64,000 bases of DNA from Leptodontidium sp. MPI-SDFR-AT-0119 (GCA_020726505.1 JAHLEZ010000010.1:1178001-1242000); one strand, 5' to 3'. Shown: positions 11,246-24,158, counted from the first letter of the stretch. A program made the numbers and translations. The notes: generated by a model from the letters alone, not told the origin.

Positions 11246-13499
11246 ATGCGGTTCGAGCCCCTTTTTCTCGTCGTCGTCCTCTTCGCGGTACACTTCGTCC
11301 CTGGATCGGCCCAAGTTCTTTTCAGCCGTCCGAAGCAGGGCGAGGTCATCAGCGGCGATGTTCCTTTTGTTCTCACGGTCGCAGAGTCGACATCGGCGCC
11401 GTTCTTCAGTCAAATGACGAATTTTTCATTGTATCTTCTTGCTGGATCATATTCTTCTCCAGTAAGTAATGGTTTCTTTTTCCGTTCAATCCAGACGAAA
11501 GCGTCAGTGCCAACTCCCAGTATGGAGCCAATGCATGTATCTTGCAGTTTACAGCACTTCGTCTTTCAAACTCGCCAGCATGGCTGCTTGTACAGAATCT
11601 AATTGGGTTTTTCAGATCGCACTTTTTGCCTGGAACCTTTCAACAATCAACCCTTCTACCGTCGATAACAGCGTCAATATCCCTTCTGATATGGGAACAA
11701 ACGCGAAAGATGCATAGTAAGTCTGCATTATTTGGCCATTGGGTCCTCACTTCTCTATTAACATACTGACATCGCCAAGCTTCCTTGGAATCCGTGGCTC
11801 GCTTCTCCTTGCTTCAAGTCTTTCAGTCACATATTTCTCTCCTATTTTCACTCTTCAAAACATGACCGGCGCCTCATCACTCATTCCATCTGCTACCACG
11901 AGAACACTCACCGCTGCCACCGGTACACAAACATCGATAGCAACATCATCACCCCTGGCCCGTGCTATTAACTGCCTGGATCCCACGACTGGCATAGAAA
12001 TCGTAGTTGCCATTGGAGACGTCTCGGTTGACAGTCCATGTGTACGATCCGCAGTCAGCATGTTAGATCTCCTCGCAACCAAAACAAACATTGCGACAAC
12101 CATACCCATTTCGAGCACGACCATGACACCAGCAAGCAAGAGTATGACCTCTTCCCTATACCCAGCGCTAGGTATTGGCTCTCCAGATACCACGGCCACC
12201 AATTCCGGAGCACAAGCAACAGCCGGAGCATCCACCAATACCTCAGAAACCGAAACCACCTCATCCACTAGCTTCAGCGGCCGAATTATCTACATAATCA
12301 TCATAACAGCATTCGCACTCCTCGCTCCCATCATCTGCCTATGGCTCTTTCTCCGCCACCGAAAAACCCATACACCCCAGCCGACATCTCCTTCCCAAGG
12401 ACCAACTTCCCCATTCGACGTCTTTAGACCTCTCTTCTCCAACCTAAAAGGCTTCACTGTCCTCTCGAAAGGAACGGATAAACAACCCAATCGAACGAAA
12501 CGCAAGCACAGCGACGCAGAGAAAGGGCAGGGATTAGAGGTACACGTCACGCGCTCGCTACGACATATGTCAACACGACACCCGCAGCCGCCTGGAACGC
12601 CAGGGGCAGAAACGAATATAGTTCAACGACGAGCCTTCGAGGAGATGTACGCCAGGCGCGAGAGTCGACGCACGATCCTCGCTGAGCTGGAAGGCGATTC
12701 CGTCGTCCCTGAACTACCTGATGCGGCGCAGAGGCCGCGATATGGCCGCGAGAGCGTCGCGAGTGAGATTAGACGGTGGAGGACGGAGTTGGATCAGGCG
12801 TTCGATTCGTTCGATGCTAAGAGGAGGAGTGAGGCTTTGAGTGCGAGGAGGGGTGCTGAGGGGAGATCTGTTAGAGAGAGGGAAAGAGAGAGGGATAGTG
12901 TGGCTATGAGACGGACGGTCATCCTTAGCGAGGGTAAACAGGGACGGGTCGTTCGGGGGAGAGATGTTGCGAATATCGTTACGTTTACGAAGAGGGCGGC
13001 GCCACCTCCACCTCTACCTCTACCAGTATCAACATCAGGATCGATGACTACGAATACACTTACAGCAGATGTTCGAATGTCAGGGGAGAGGAATATGCCG
13101 ACCGTCCCGCATGTAGCTCATCTATCCACCCTTCCCGGTCCTAGAGACCCTCCCTCTCCACCTATCTCCACGTCTCGCTTCTCGATGCGGAGCGCGAGCG
13201 TCTCCGAGTTGACGTCGACGTCGAGGAGTAAAGCGCGGATAACGAGGTTAGAAGATGAAGTTTTCAGGAGGGAGGCGAGTGTTATTGTTAAGGGCATTGA
13301 GGAGGAGGAGAGGGTTAAGAGGGCTAGGAAGGAGAGGAGGGAGAGGAGACGAGAGGAGCTGCTTAGGGGCGGAGTTGGGGGGAGCGCTACTATTGATGTG
13401 GATGTTGTGAGGTGGGTTGGGAAGGGGAAGGAGGGCGATGAGGAAGAAGGGGGAGGAAGTCCTAGGATTGGTGGAGGGGGTGGGATGGGGAGTAGTTGA
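11246..13499 (+). CDS. Secreted-domain single-pass membrane protein with Kre9/Knh1-like N-terminus
   Basis: Exons 11246-11461, 11616-11716 and 11780-13499 give 678 aa. Residues 1-22 are a clear signal peptide (LFLVVVLFAVHF...GSA). The following about 90 residues resemble the Kre9/Knh1 N-terminal fold of fungal cell-wall beta-1,6-glucan proteins (opening FSRPKQGEVISGD, ending YFSPIFTLQNMTG). A Ser/Thr-rich stalk leads to one strong membrane segment at about residues 275-297, followed by basic residues (LRHRK). The cytoplasmic tail of about 380 residues is Arg/Glu/Ser-rich with likely coiled coil near the end and a Gly-rich C-terminus. This layout suggests a cell-wall-facing membrane anchor or sensor, but function is inferred. 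The first intron (154 nt) is the least certain part: several AG acceptors lie inside it, and I chose the one that keeps the fold continuous. Confidence 0.7.
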
Positions 13500-13974
13500 C
13501 CTACGTGTTTTAGGGCATTAACGAAATACCAATGAGCAATTTATGTCGACTTACATGACATAAATAAAGAATCGTCTGTTGAGACCTACAGTTAGGGTTT
13601 CATTGTGCTGGCGATGCGTGTGACAGGTGAGATGAGTTCTCTATTTGGACTATTTACTTTTCTCTTCTATGTTCCACTCCAGTATCTATCTTATATGCAT
13701 GCATCACCCATTCCAATCGTCATCTACAGCTTCATCTCTACTTGAACAATTCTCTCCCTCTCATGTACCGCGCCACGCCACGACCATCTATATCTTCAGC
13801 CCCGCCGCAAAGAACGAGACTATTTATTTATACACAAGAAAAAGTAAGAGAATATGGACGAGAAATCAATCGGTCGAGTATCGAGCATCCATCGCATCGC
13901 ATCGCATAGAGGTATCCAAACACAATACAACACGCCACAACAACAACTAAAACAGCAACAGACAGCCAACAAAC
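13500..13974. other. Convergent 3' spacer
   Basis: This lies between the stop codons of the Kre9-like gene (plus) and the ABC transporter (minus) and holds only their 3' flanks. A 101-codon open frame at 13645-13950 lacks coding features. Confidence 0.5.
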
Positions 13975-16900
13975 CTACTCCTTCTTTCCCCCCCGCTTCC
14001 CCTTCGGCACCCTAGCCAACCAATAAAGGCCCACAGCCCCAAAACAATTAATCACAATATACACCCACAAAATGCCAAAATTCCTCCACGCGTCCTTAAA
14101 GTTCGAATTCACGCTCTTCAGGAAGACATTCGTCTCCGCCACGCTGCAGAAACTGCAGTCTGTCGTGTCGTCGCGGTTCAGCACGTACCCGCCCGCGAAG
14201 GACGTGTACGGGTCGAGGTAGGAGCCGCAGGTGAATCCTGAGGGAGGGTTGATGTGAAGGTATTCGATTGAGGAGCAGATTACAGATGTGTTGGCTAATC
14301 CGGTGGATAGCATCCCTGACACGAGGTAGGTGAAGGGCGAGACGCGGTACATGAAGATCCAGAAGCGGGGGAGGGCGTCGGGGGAGGCGAGGACGCTGGG
14401 GGTGTTAGCCTGGTAAGTTCTTATGTGCTTATTTTATGCAAGGGGAATTCGGGGGAGTTGAAGGGGCTGGGGAAGAGTGATGGGGGAGCAAGGGCGGGGG
14501 GGAGGGAAAACGTACCCGTTGAAGATCAAACACAACGAGAACAGCAGATTGCCTACATTTCCAGCCGTCTCAGCCGTCTCGATCCCCGCTACGACTAGAT
14601 GCGTAAACGTTCCTGCAAACATCACGAAACTCCACAGGAATAAAAACATAAGCCCTCCGCGTTCGGTGACTGCGTCGGTGGGTTGAGCGTTCCTGTATAA
14701 CCCGATTGGGTAGTACCATGTGAAATACAGGATCACCCCCATGAGTGTGTTCCAGGGCATCTCGACGATGAGGTTCGACATGATGAAGACTACCCAGGAG
14801 TAGGTCTTGGATGGCCTCTCACGGGACTCGTAGAGTGCGCGCTGTGTCACGAAGTGGGGCATGATTTGCTGCGAGAGGTTGCCGAAGACGGTGAGGAGCA
14901 TGAAGATAGCGAAGAGTTGGTTTTGGAGACCCTGGAGCGAAGTGGGCGCGTCCCAGAAGGAGAAGCCGATGAAGAGACCCTGGGTTAATGTTAGTTGGTT
15001 TGGTGGGAGATGGGGAGAGGTTAGCGGAACGTACGACGGAGGTGCAAAGAGCGGTTTTCGAGTACAGGTATGAAGGGGTTCTCCAGTACTGCTGGAAGAC
15101 ACGGAGGAGGACGGCCATGAGTTGTACGGTTGGTCGAGCGGCGAATTGATCGAGTGCTGTTGGGTCTTCGGAGACGGGCTTTTGGCTGAGTGTCTCTTTC
15201 ATGCGGACGAGTTCTGCCTTGACTGCTTGGCGTTCTGGAGACTGTTTCCAGACTTCAGGCCAGTCGATATCTGTCGATGATCCTGGAGCTGCTCCAATAA
15301 CCTAAACTAGTTAGTCCTGAAAGCCCATTACAAAATCCACAACATCAAGCATACCTCAAGCATCTTCTCAGCGGGGTTGTCGTCTGGTCCGAACTTCGAC
15401 GATCCATTCCTCTCAAAGTACTCAGTCAGAATATGCGAGTCCTTTCCCACACCACCGAAGTAGACCGTCTTTCCACCGCGGGCTAGGAACAGGAGACGAT
15501 CGAATTCTTGGAAGAGGATAGCGGATGGTTGATGGATAGTGCAGAGGATAGCCTGGCCATTATCTGCGAGCTTACGGAGGAGTGCCAGAATGGACCACGC
15601 GGTTTGAGAATCTAGACCGGATGTAGGCTCGTCCAGGAAGAGGAGTAAGGCTGGCTTGGCGGCGAGTTCGACTCCGATTGTTAGTCTTTTACGTTGCTCG
15701 ACGTTGAGACCTTCACCGGGGACACCGACGACGGCGTCGGCGTAGGCCTCCATCTCTAGGACCTTGATTACTTCGTCTACGTATGCGAGTTTTTCGGCGT
15801 GAGGGATGGTCTTCGATTGCCGGAGGACTGCGCTGAATGTTAATGCTTCTCTGACGGTTGAAGTAGCTAAATGGAGATCTTGTTGTTGCACATATCCAGT
15901 CTTTCTCTGGAAGCCGGTATCCCTTTCTCTGCCGTCGACGAGCATTTGACCAGACACTACACCCATAGTAACACGGCTAGCAAGGACGTCGAGAAGTGTT
16001 GTCTTGCCGGCTCCGGAAACGCCCATAAGAGCAGTCAGAGTGCCAGGAATGACCCAACCATCACTAACAGAATATCAGTACAGCCATTCCCATATCGCAT
16101 CCCCTAAGAAGAACTTACACATCATCCAAAAGTCTACGATCCTCTTTCTTGATCTTGATATCGTAATTGACACTATCCCAGTGGAAAACAGCCGTCTGCT
16201 TCTGAATCGAAGGAGGCGCATCAGGAACAGTCTTCTCTCTGGCAAGTACAGTTTCGGTGTTGACACGGTCATCGATGTTGGCTTCTTCATCAGGCTTCTT
16301 GGATCCGAGATCTGGTACTCTGCCGCGTCTGAAGAGAAGGACTTCGCCCTTGCTCTTCTTGGCTGAGATGTATTCTGTGCAGACCAGGTAAACAGCACAT
16401 CCGAAGACCATTAGTGCGAACATGATGCCAAGATTTCTGTCACTCTTCTCAGCATGTGAAACTCCAAAATGTGTTTGTAGGTTTAGAAAACATACCTCCA
16501 CAGATGCGAACGTTCATATTTGAAATTAACCATGAGATAAGTATCACCATCAACAAAATCAGCTCCTGCGGCAGCCCCGGTTGTTGAACAGATTCTCTGT
16601 TCGGCTGTAATGTTTTCGTATCCTGGACCGGCTGGGACGAACATTTCAGGCGAGCAAGGGATCTTCAGCTTGTGGAACTCGTTGATCATCAGGGCTTCGA
16701 AGGCATAGGCGACTGGGTTTAGATAGTTAATCCATCTGAACCAAGGGTGCATATCTCTTGTCGGAATGGCGAAACCAGTGTAAATAATCAGAGCGAGGAT
16801 GAACAGCGCTGCAGGGGCCATTGCCTGAGATAATGTTCGGGACATAGCGGCAATCGAGCGGAAGAACATAGAGATACAAAGTGTACACATAAATGCGAAC

Positions 16901-19050
16901 AGATAGAACACAAAGAAGTGTTCTGGCGTTCTTCGAAGGTTGGTCATGAAGTACAAGGCAAGGTTGAAAGTTGTTGCGGTACCGATTTTGTTCGGAAGGT
17001 CACACAACATGGAGGCTGAACAACTGTAAGTCAACGTCATACGTTTCCAGAATATGAGACATACCTATGGCTTCAGCAAAAGGGTGGTAGAATGCATATT
17101 TGGCTTGCTTTTCAACAATTGGTCGTTGGGCATACAGTGTCAAGATCTGGGAGCTCGATTAGGTAATTTTCCAGAATCATGTCAGACACTGAACTCACCT
17201 CCAAGGCACTTTGGAAAGCTGCCATCAGAATCGCAAAGAAGAGCAAGGCTCCCTTGCTGTACAGAGAAGAGGTGTTGTTTGGTAGGTTGTAAAACACACT
17301 TCCAATAATGAGCGCCATTACGGCATTTCCGATGAACCCAGTGAGCATCAGTGACATGTCGCCCTGGAGCCTCTGAAAGCCGCGCTGAACGCATAGCTTC
17401 ACTTGCTGAACAACCGAGAGTGTGTACGGGGACTTAATCCGTTGGTTCTTGGATTGGGCAGCTGTCACATCTTAGCGAACGTCACTTCATGAGCTGGGGT
17501 AATTGGCATACCTCGACGGCCTTCCTTGAACTGCTCCAAACTCGCGCCTCCGATGGGATACAAAGTATCGAATTCCTCAATATCCCTCATCAACTTCGCC
17601 CTGTCCTCGCTCTTGTACCAGGCTGCGGCGAATTCATCAGGGGTGTATGGTGTCTTTCCCTCGAATCCTGGCCGGGTAACACGCTCTGCTGGACTCGTAA
17701 TGGACGTCAGGAAATCGCCTGTCGTTTGTCGTGGAGGACAATCAAAGCCCAGGTCCAAGAAATATTTCTTTGCAGCGTGGATGTCCCCGAAATAGATTTG
17801 TCGACCTTCGTATAGCACAGCAACCTTATCGAAAATGTCATAAATACTCTGCGAGGCTTGGTAGATAGCAACAACTGCAGCCGAACCAGCTAGATCTGTC
17901 GAAAGTCTGAGTGTCTTGACGAATTCTAGAGCAGTAGCACTGTCTAGGCCTCTGGTGCTGTTATCCCAGCATTGCAGTGGACTTCCACCAAGAGCCCTGA
18001 AGATCATGTCAGAAACTGTCCAGATGAGCTAGGAATATCTCTACTTACGCCTCTGCGATGCTGACACGCTTCCTCTCTCCACCACTGACCCCACGGATGA
18101 AATCGTTGCCAACCTTAGTATTAAGTGTGTGATTAAGGCCGAACACGGCCATTATAACATCCCGCATATGGGCAGCGTACTGCTCTCTTGTGACACCAGG
18201 GATTCTGTTTCGAGGCGCACGAGCCTTTGCAGCGAATTCCAAAGTTTGTCCAACTGTCAATTGGGGGAAGTGGACATCGGTTTCTGCTTGGTAGATACAC
18301 TCGCCCCTGAAATCGTTGTGCATCTGTTCGACTGAGATACCTTGGTAGTTGATGTGCGACTTCTCGTCAATGAAGTACCCATCCGTCTCTCCAGAAATCG
18401 TCTTGAGTAAAGTAGAGCATCCACTATTCAACGTGTGAGTCAGGAAACACGATATTAGCAAGAAATGCCTACCTTCCAGGTCTTCCCAGCACAACCAGCA
18501 TCTCTCCACTTCGGATCAACCCATCAAAATTCCTCAAGATTTGGATCTTGGTCTGTTGTCTTCGGCCGATGAGTCTCTTGAAAAGAGACGGAATTTCCAA
18601 AGGGTAATTTCCAAAAGTCTTCTGGTAATCGGTGGCTTCTCCGAATCCGTGAGCACTTAGATTGCTATAGGCAATTCCAGCAACTCTCTTGGGAAATCTC
18701 TCCGGGTCGCGCGAGTGGATGGCAAGGACAGTCTTCATCCATGACTTGTAGTTGAAACTGTCGGATCTTGGATCAAGAATTGGGTTGTTGGTCTCTTCGA
18801 AAGGGTTGATGTAGTCTCCTGCTCCGTCTTTCACTGAGTGGTGCGTGAGGGCTCGCGCCAATTCATGAATCTGAGGCTTCAATTCTTCTTCGTCTGTAGA
18901 ATCTAGCATAGATCCATGGCCCGTCTTCTCGCTAGGCTGTCCTCCGGTCTCTTTCGCATAGCTGTCGTCGGTCGGGTTAATCCTCTTCTCTTCTGTTTGC
19001 GCAACAGCCTCAGCCTGGGGCACAATCGCAACTGGGGTTGTGGATGCCAT
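13975..19050 (-). CDS. Full-size PDR-type (ABCG) multidrug ABC transporter
   Basis: Eleven exons, in coding order 19050-18473, 18423-18049, 17996-17512, 17461-17199, 17146-17065, 17015-16496, 16436-16119, 16063-15355, 15301-15035, 14979-14516 and 14395-13975, give 1493 aa, the normal length for yeast Pdr5/Candida Cdr1-type pumps. The order is NBD1-TMD1-NBD2-TMD2. NBD1 has the PDR-typical degenerate Walker A GRPGSGCST (Cys for Lys), signature [14 protein letters not shown] and Walker [18 protein letters not shown]2 has canonical Walker [10 protein letters not shown] (Lys894), an altered signature [12 protein letters not shown] and Walker [15 protein letters not shown]. Both membrane domains have six hydrophobic segments, and the large extracellular loop is Cys-containing. 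It should export hydrophobic drugs, fungicides or plant compounds at the plasma membrane. The 17511/17461 acceptor has an in-frame alternative 9 nt upstream. All junctions keep frame and no defect is seen. Confidence 0.92.
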
Positions 19051-20115
19051 GATGTTGACGGCCCGCAGATAGCGCGGCGACACGAATTAGAAAATACAAT
19101 ATCTTAAGGAGAGGAAGAAGGCAAGTATTAGGACGACATCAAGAAGCTACAAACGACTTTTGAAAGCCAGTTGTAGTAAGAGAAGGTGGGGTTTCAGGAG
19201 AGAAGAGATAGAAACAAACCAAGACCGACCGACCGACTTTCACGAGACCGGACGAACAATTTCAGGTGCAAGGCCGAGTTGGATCTTGGGAGGGGCGGCC
19301 AACCCGCCTGGGCAGATGCAGATTGACCAATACTGTAGCCCTGCATACGTAGGTGCGAATTCGAAGAAGAATACGAATACAGCGGACATGAGATGGCGTT
19401 CGAGCCAATGAAAGCATGGCGAATCCGAACGGATGCTAAAGTATCCGGGATCCGGGCACGGCGAGATGGCCCGCCCAGGCCTTCTTTACTTTACATGGCG
19501 GGATGTTTTGGGGACAAACGAACGCCGAACAGCTGCTTTGATTGGAAGCAGTTCGCTTCCAAACGCCGCATGGACAGGGAGTACTATCAAATCTAATCTG
19601 TCCCCGCTGCCATCTCGCGTTGACTTTTGGTTTGGAGCGGGCATTGATCAACGTCTGTGAAAAGGGACGCTAGATGCACTAACTCTTGCGACTGTGAAAG
19701 TTTAAAATATGCTTTCCCCAGGTCTTTTGCTATTTGGCTGTCATCAGTTGAATGCTGGCAGATTGTGGCGAAGAAAATGAACAATTATCCGCAGAATAAT
19801 CGGATGAAATCGGGCTGCAAACGACAGTCCTGAAGCGGAAACGAGACATGCAGAGTGGGCACCAATCCGCCAAGTACTTACTGAAGAACGAACACCAATG
19901 AAAGGTTGCAGAAAAAACGAATACGATAAACAAAGACGGAAGAACAAGAATGCTGCGCCATCCTCCGTCCAAAAGCTGACATGACACTGACAATCAATCT
20001 TTTTGGTACTGTACATACAGCCCATCCGACCTTTCCGCAACTTGTTAATACATCGATCGAATGTATTCTCCAAATATCGTACATGATCGCTTTCGTACAG
20101 TTCGAGAACTTTGAA
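19051..20115. other. Promoter region of the ABC transporter
   Basis: The sequence lies between the ABC start codon and the Fpg stop codon, both on the minus strand. It must hold the drug-pump promoter and the Fpg 3' flank. I could not identify a specific regulator site. No supportable gene is seen. Confidence 0.45.
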
Positions 20116-21648
20116 TTAGACTTTTGCATTCGTAAATCGGCCTGAACGACGTCTCCCGTTCTGCCCTTCGTCTTCAATCTTCATTTTCTTGCTGGCCTTG
20201 CTGGAGACTAGAGGGGAATCCGAGGTTTCCTCTTCCGCCATCTTCGGCTTCTTCGCTCTCCCCTTCTTTGCTGGTACAGCTTCAACGGCCTCGGTTTCGA
20301 CTTTCACCCCCTTCGTCTTGCTCGCGGATGCACGTTTCTTTTTGGCGGGCGATACTGACTGGTCGTGGGCATCCTCATCTTCATCTTCCTTCGGAACAGT
20401 TTTCCTCTTTGCTGAGGTTCCCTTTCCCTTGCCACCCTTCTTTCCCTTGCCGACATTTGCATCGTTATCCAAATCATCATCCTCTCCGTTCACATCGGCA
20501 GCAACTGGTCCAGTCTTCTTCTGAACACTTGGTACAACGCATGAGGTCCTTCCACCTACAGTGATGAAAGTAAGTTTCGCTCCGTTGGGTAGGGTAGTAG
20601 CAGCGTCTTTCTTTCCCTTGCCCCATCGATGCTTGAACAGCCAATCCTCAGGAAACTTGCTCGAGTCCGCCAAATGATCGACTGCTGTCTGGCATACATA
20701 CAGCATTGATGTATGAAGTTGCTTGACTTGATTGGCACTGAATGTGTCGGTGTATTGCTCTGGGTGGAGCTTGGCGTGATACATGATCTCATCACTGCCA
20801 ACGTCAGTAGTGACTTTTTGATACTTTACTCTCAGGAAAGAGAGCATACCCAACCCAGTTCCCAATACCGCTGATGTTTGCCTGATCCAACATGAAAGCC
20901 TTAACCGGGACATGCCTCTTCTTCATCTTCTGCAGTAGCCATTCTTCAGTCAGTACCTCCTTGTCTATCACTGGATCAGGTCCATTCTCTTTGAGCGGCG
21001 TCGTCTTTCGGATGTCTTCAGCAGCGCAATCAACGAGCCGAACGCGGGCAAATCGCCGGGCATCCGTGAACGCTGCTTCGACCTTAGGTTCACCCTCGGT
21101 CTCCAGCGAGAACTTCCAGAACTTCGGCGGCCATACTTCGTCTTCGTCGATATCTTTGGGCCGATAGTGGACAGTTGGCTCTCCTCGAATATGGAACCAA
21201 CCTGTAGGGAGGATGTTAGCATATATATATATAGGAAGCGGATCTGGGTGCTTGCCGGTCATTCCGAAATGAAAGACTGGATGTGGGGGTGATGACATGA
21301 TCATCCTGCTCTGCTGTCAGTACTATCTATTCAATACAGAAAGTTCTCGGCCCGAAATAGTACATGAAACACTGTACAGAGTACATACCAGAAATATTTG
21401 CCTTGTTGGCCAGCATCCAGAACTTTCTTCCCGCTCAACGATTTCTGGAATTCCGTCGCGCTGGTGCCGACTTTGCCGAATACGCTTGCATCATCTTGAG
21501 CCTTGACAACTGAAAGAGTCCTGCCTACGAGACTCTTCTTGAGATGGTGGACGATCCGCGCAACTGTAGGACAAATTAGTATAGGAGATCAGGAGTCGTA
21601 GATATTTGTGAAGGGCTGAGGAGAGTTACCTTCAGCTATCTCGGGCAT
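20116..21648 (-). CDS. Formamidopyrimidine-DNA glycosylase (Fpg/MutM family)
   Basis: Exons 21648-21630, 21563-21389, 21305-21256, 21201-20850 and 20794-20116 give 424 aa. Splicing yields an N-terminus MPEIAEVARIVHHL; in this family Pro2 is the Schiff-base nucleophile and Glu3 the acid, and both are present. Other family marks are GKYFW, HFGMTGWFHIRGEP, the DARRFARVRLVD strand and the helix-two-turn-helix around QANISGIGNWVGDEIMYHAKLHP. The enzyme removes oxidised purines in base-excision repair. Intron 3 (54 nt) is GC-AG (ACCG|GCAAGC) and contains an (AT)n run at about 21221-21233. As in plant and fungal Fpg proteins, no zinc finger follows; instead about 150 residues of Lys/Glu/Ala-rich, nuclear-localisation-like tail end in RRRSGRFTNAKV. 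The 19-nt first exon is short but forced by the conserved MPE start. Confidence 0.88.
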
Positions 21649-23400
21649 TTTGACGTTGATTTGGATACACGTAAGCTCGTCAGAATGTCTATGCCTTGTA
21701 GAATCCAAAACATGGAATTGTAGGTAAGCAATGCCAGTGGTTGGCTGGAAGGACAAGAGAATGAGATGACGAGACTGGAGGTGAACAAGGGCGTAACGCG
21801 TGACATGCAACACGTGATACAAGCACTAGGCGGCAGTGTGGGGCTCCAGTTCAACTGGGGTTGGGTGGGGAGGCAATGCTTGCCGTCTTTGGCGACCTGC
21901 CGCCTGCTCTGTTGATTTACTAAGGGATGGATTACCAATCTAAGTCTAATATAAAGGATCCGTCCCAAGAAAAGAAGAAATGTATCTCATGAAGCCTAGA
22001 CTGAGAACGGACAAACAATTTTCAGGAGCTTTTCAGGAGACACCAGAACGAGAAAAAGCTGTCCAGAAGAATTTCATGTTTAAAAGACGATGGTATTAGT
22101 TGTATGTTGATCAAACTACAGTGAGTAAGTCTAGCGCTATATGGAGAGGAAAGTGGTAGAGCAGATGCAAGGACTTTGTAGCACAATTGCTAGACTTAGC
22201 TCCTAGTACTGAAGACTACTCTTGGGCCATGAACGGAAACCGTCAGTCAGCATTCGGCCTCAAGAGGAAGAAGGCCTGTTTGAATTTCTACACGGAAAGT
22301 GCAATTGGAAAAGCAATACAATTCAGTGAGCAGTCAAACACGGAATAGGATGGATAGCGAATAATGCTGCGTAGTTCCCCAAATGGAAACTCCCGCAGCT
22401 TTGATCTGAAACTCAAGTGGTTGTTGAGACTCCAAATAGAAGTCAGAATTTTGTCTAAAAATAACACCACAATCCATTTAATGGGTAGTAGTTGGAAGGA
22501 ATGCCGTAGAAACCTAAGAAATGAAAACACTAACTGCTAATTTTGCTCGATTATACATGGGTCCATCCATGAAATCCCTAGCAGCCCGAACAAATTCGAG
22601 TTTGGTTGTACCCTCGAGTATTCGTTATCTGATTTCACCGAGGGCTGGGTACTACCAACCAGAACTTGCAAAGGCCAAATTCGTTCGGTTTTGCGAGACC
22701 GTGGTATTATCCCAATCTCTGCCTCCATGGCAGTGGCCTCCGGAGGACCAGCGGAGCGTCACTTCCAAGAAAGGTCGTTTCCTTCTATATGGGTAAAGAA
22801 TTACCCGAGATCTTTTGACAACAGACAACTCTGCGGATAGCCGTAGTTGGATTCCGGAATTATGATATTTGCTTGCACCATGTATTCATTGGTCTACAAA
22901 TGGAGCCTTTTATTATCAAGTGAGAAGGAATTTTACTTGTTCATGGATTACCTTGTTGTAAGGGGTCATATTTGAAGGAACTTTGAGAGCAGAAGGAGGA
23001 TCAATTGAACGATCCGAGGATAGTCCTAAGACTATTTCTTCTGGGGTGTTTTCAAATTCTAGAATCCTTTACTGACTTTTAGACAACTTCTTTCAAAGGC
23101 ATAACATTGAAATGGTATTCGTAAAGGAGTACTTGCAAAATCTCATCCTTCGCAGCACCTGCCGTAGTGACTGCCGGTGGGGTGAGTGTTTCCACGTGAT
23201 ATGGATACGGGTATGCCCCGGGAAGTTAATGCCTCGGCCCCTCATGGCAATGGAATCGACCCGGAACGAACTTTCACGAGCTTCCAACCATTAACTTCCT
23301 CTTACACACCTCACATCTTCATTCTCTCGCCGAACTGTCTACGATCTACACTGCACGACCTACATCTACAAATAACGAAGACTACAGAACAACCATCAAG
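21649..23400. other. Divergent intergenic region, Fpg to PEX11
   Basis: It holds the Fpg promoter on the left and the PEX11 promoter on the right. Positions 22000-23100 are AT-richer with no recognisable gene; open frames (up to 91 codons) lack domains. CCGAGG at 22638 and CCTCGG at 23232 are the only regulatory-like sites I can name. Confidence 0.5.
23232..23237. promoter_or_regulatory. CCTCGG box upstream of PEX11 (possible FarA/FarB site)
   Basis: CCTCGG lies 164 bp before the PEX11 start codon, with its reverse complement CCGAGG at 22638-22643. In Aspergillus, the fatty-acid regulators FarA and FarB act through CCTCGG in promoters of beta-oxidation and peroxisome genes. That this copy is used is an inference; a six-base match can occur by chance. 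Confidence 0.4.
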
Positions 23401-24158
23401 ATGGTCGCCGACTCTCTCGTCTACCATCCCTCCGTGGCCCATTACCTCAAATTCGTAGCCACGACCGTAGGCCGCGACAAGCTCCTCCGAACAATCCAAT
23501 ACTTCTCACGCTTCTACGCCTGGTACCTCTTCCGCACAAATGGCACGCCTGGGGAGATCGCTCCTTTCGACGCTATCAAGAAGCAGTTCGGACTGGCCCG
23601 TAAGCTCATGCGCGTAGGCAAGAACGTTGAGCACTTCAAAGCCGCAGCCATCGCCGCGGATTCCAAGAGCTTGGATCCGATCATCAAGTACTGCGCTGTG
23701 GGACGACAGTTGGGATATGCCGGATACCTGTCCTTGGATGCGGTCACATATTTGGATGCTGCGGGCATCAGGAAGAGTCCTTTGACACAGAGGTTGGCCA
23801 AGGAGGCATACAGGTGTTGGATGTTTGGGCTGCTGTTCAGTGCTGTTTCCGGCACTTACTCGCTGTACAGCCTGAGACAGCAGCAGAAACGTATTAGCAA
23901 AGAGGACGGGGAGGGCGTCGTGGCTGCGAAGAGAATCGAGAAGTATATCCCCCCCGTTTTCGCCCGATTTATACTTTTGGCTAATATCCGTACAGGGAGC
24001 GAGCCGCTATCAACCTCCAACTCATTTCCGACCTTTGCGATCTTACAATCCCCACCTCGGCAATTGGACTGACAAGTTTCGATGATGGATTCGTTGGTTT
24101 GGCTGGAACTGTTAGCAGTTTGATCGGTGTATACTCGGTGTGGAAGAAGACTGCATAA
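23401..24158 (+). CDS. PEX11: Peroxisomal membrane protein PEX11
   Basis: Exons 23401-23942 and 23996-24158 give 234 aa, the usual PEX11 length (about 236 aa). The intron is 53 nt with donor GTATAT and acceptor TACAG and splits a Lys codon. The N-terminus (VYHPSVAHYLKFVATTVGRD, then KLLRTIQYFSRFYAWYL) is the amphipathic helix region that PEX11 uses to bind and elongate peroxisome membranes. A hydrophobic segment follows at about residues 150-165 (WMFGLLFSAVSGTYSLYS), and a C-terminal one ends GLAGTVSSLIGVYSVWKK. The role is peroxisome division and proliferation. Identification is by clear family sequence. Confidence 0.93.
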
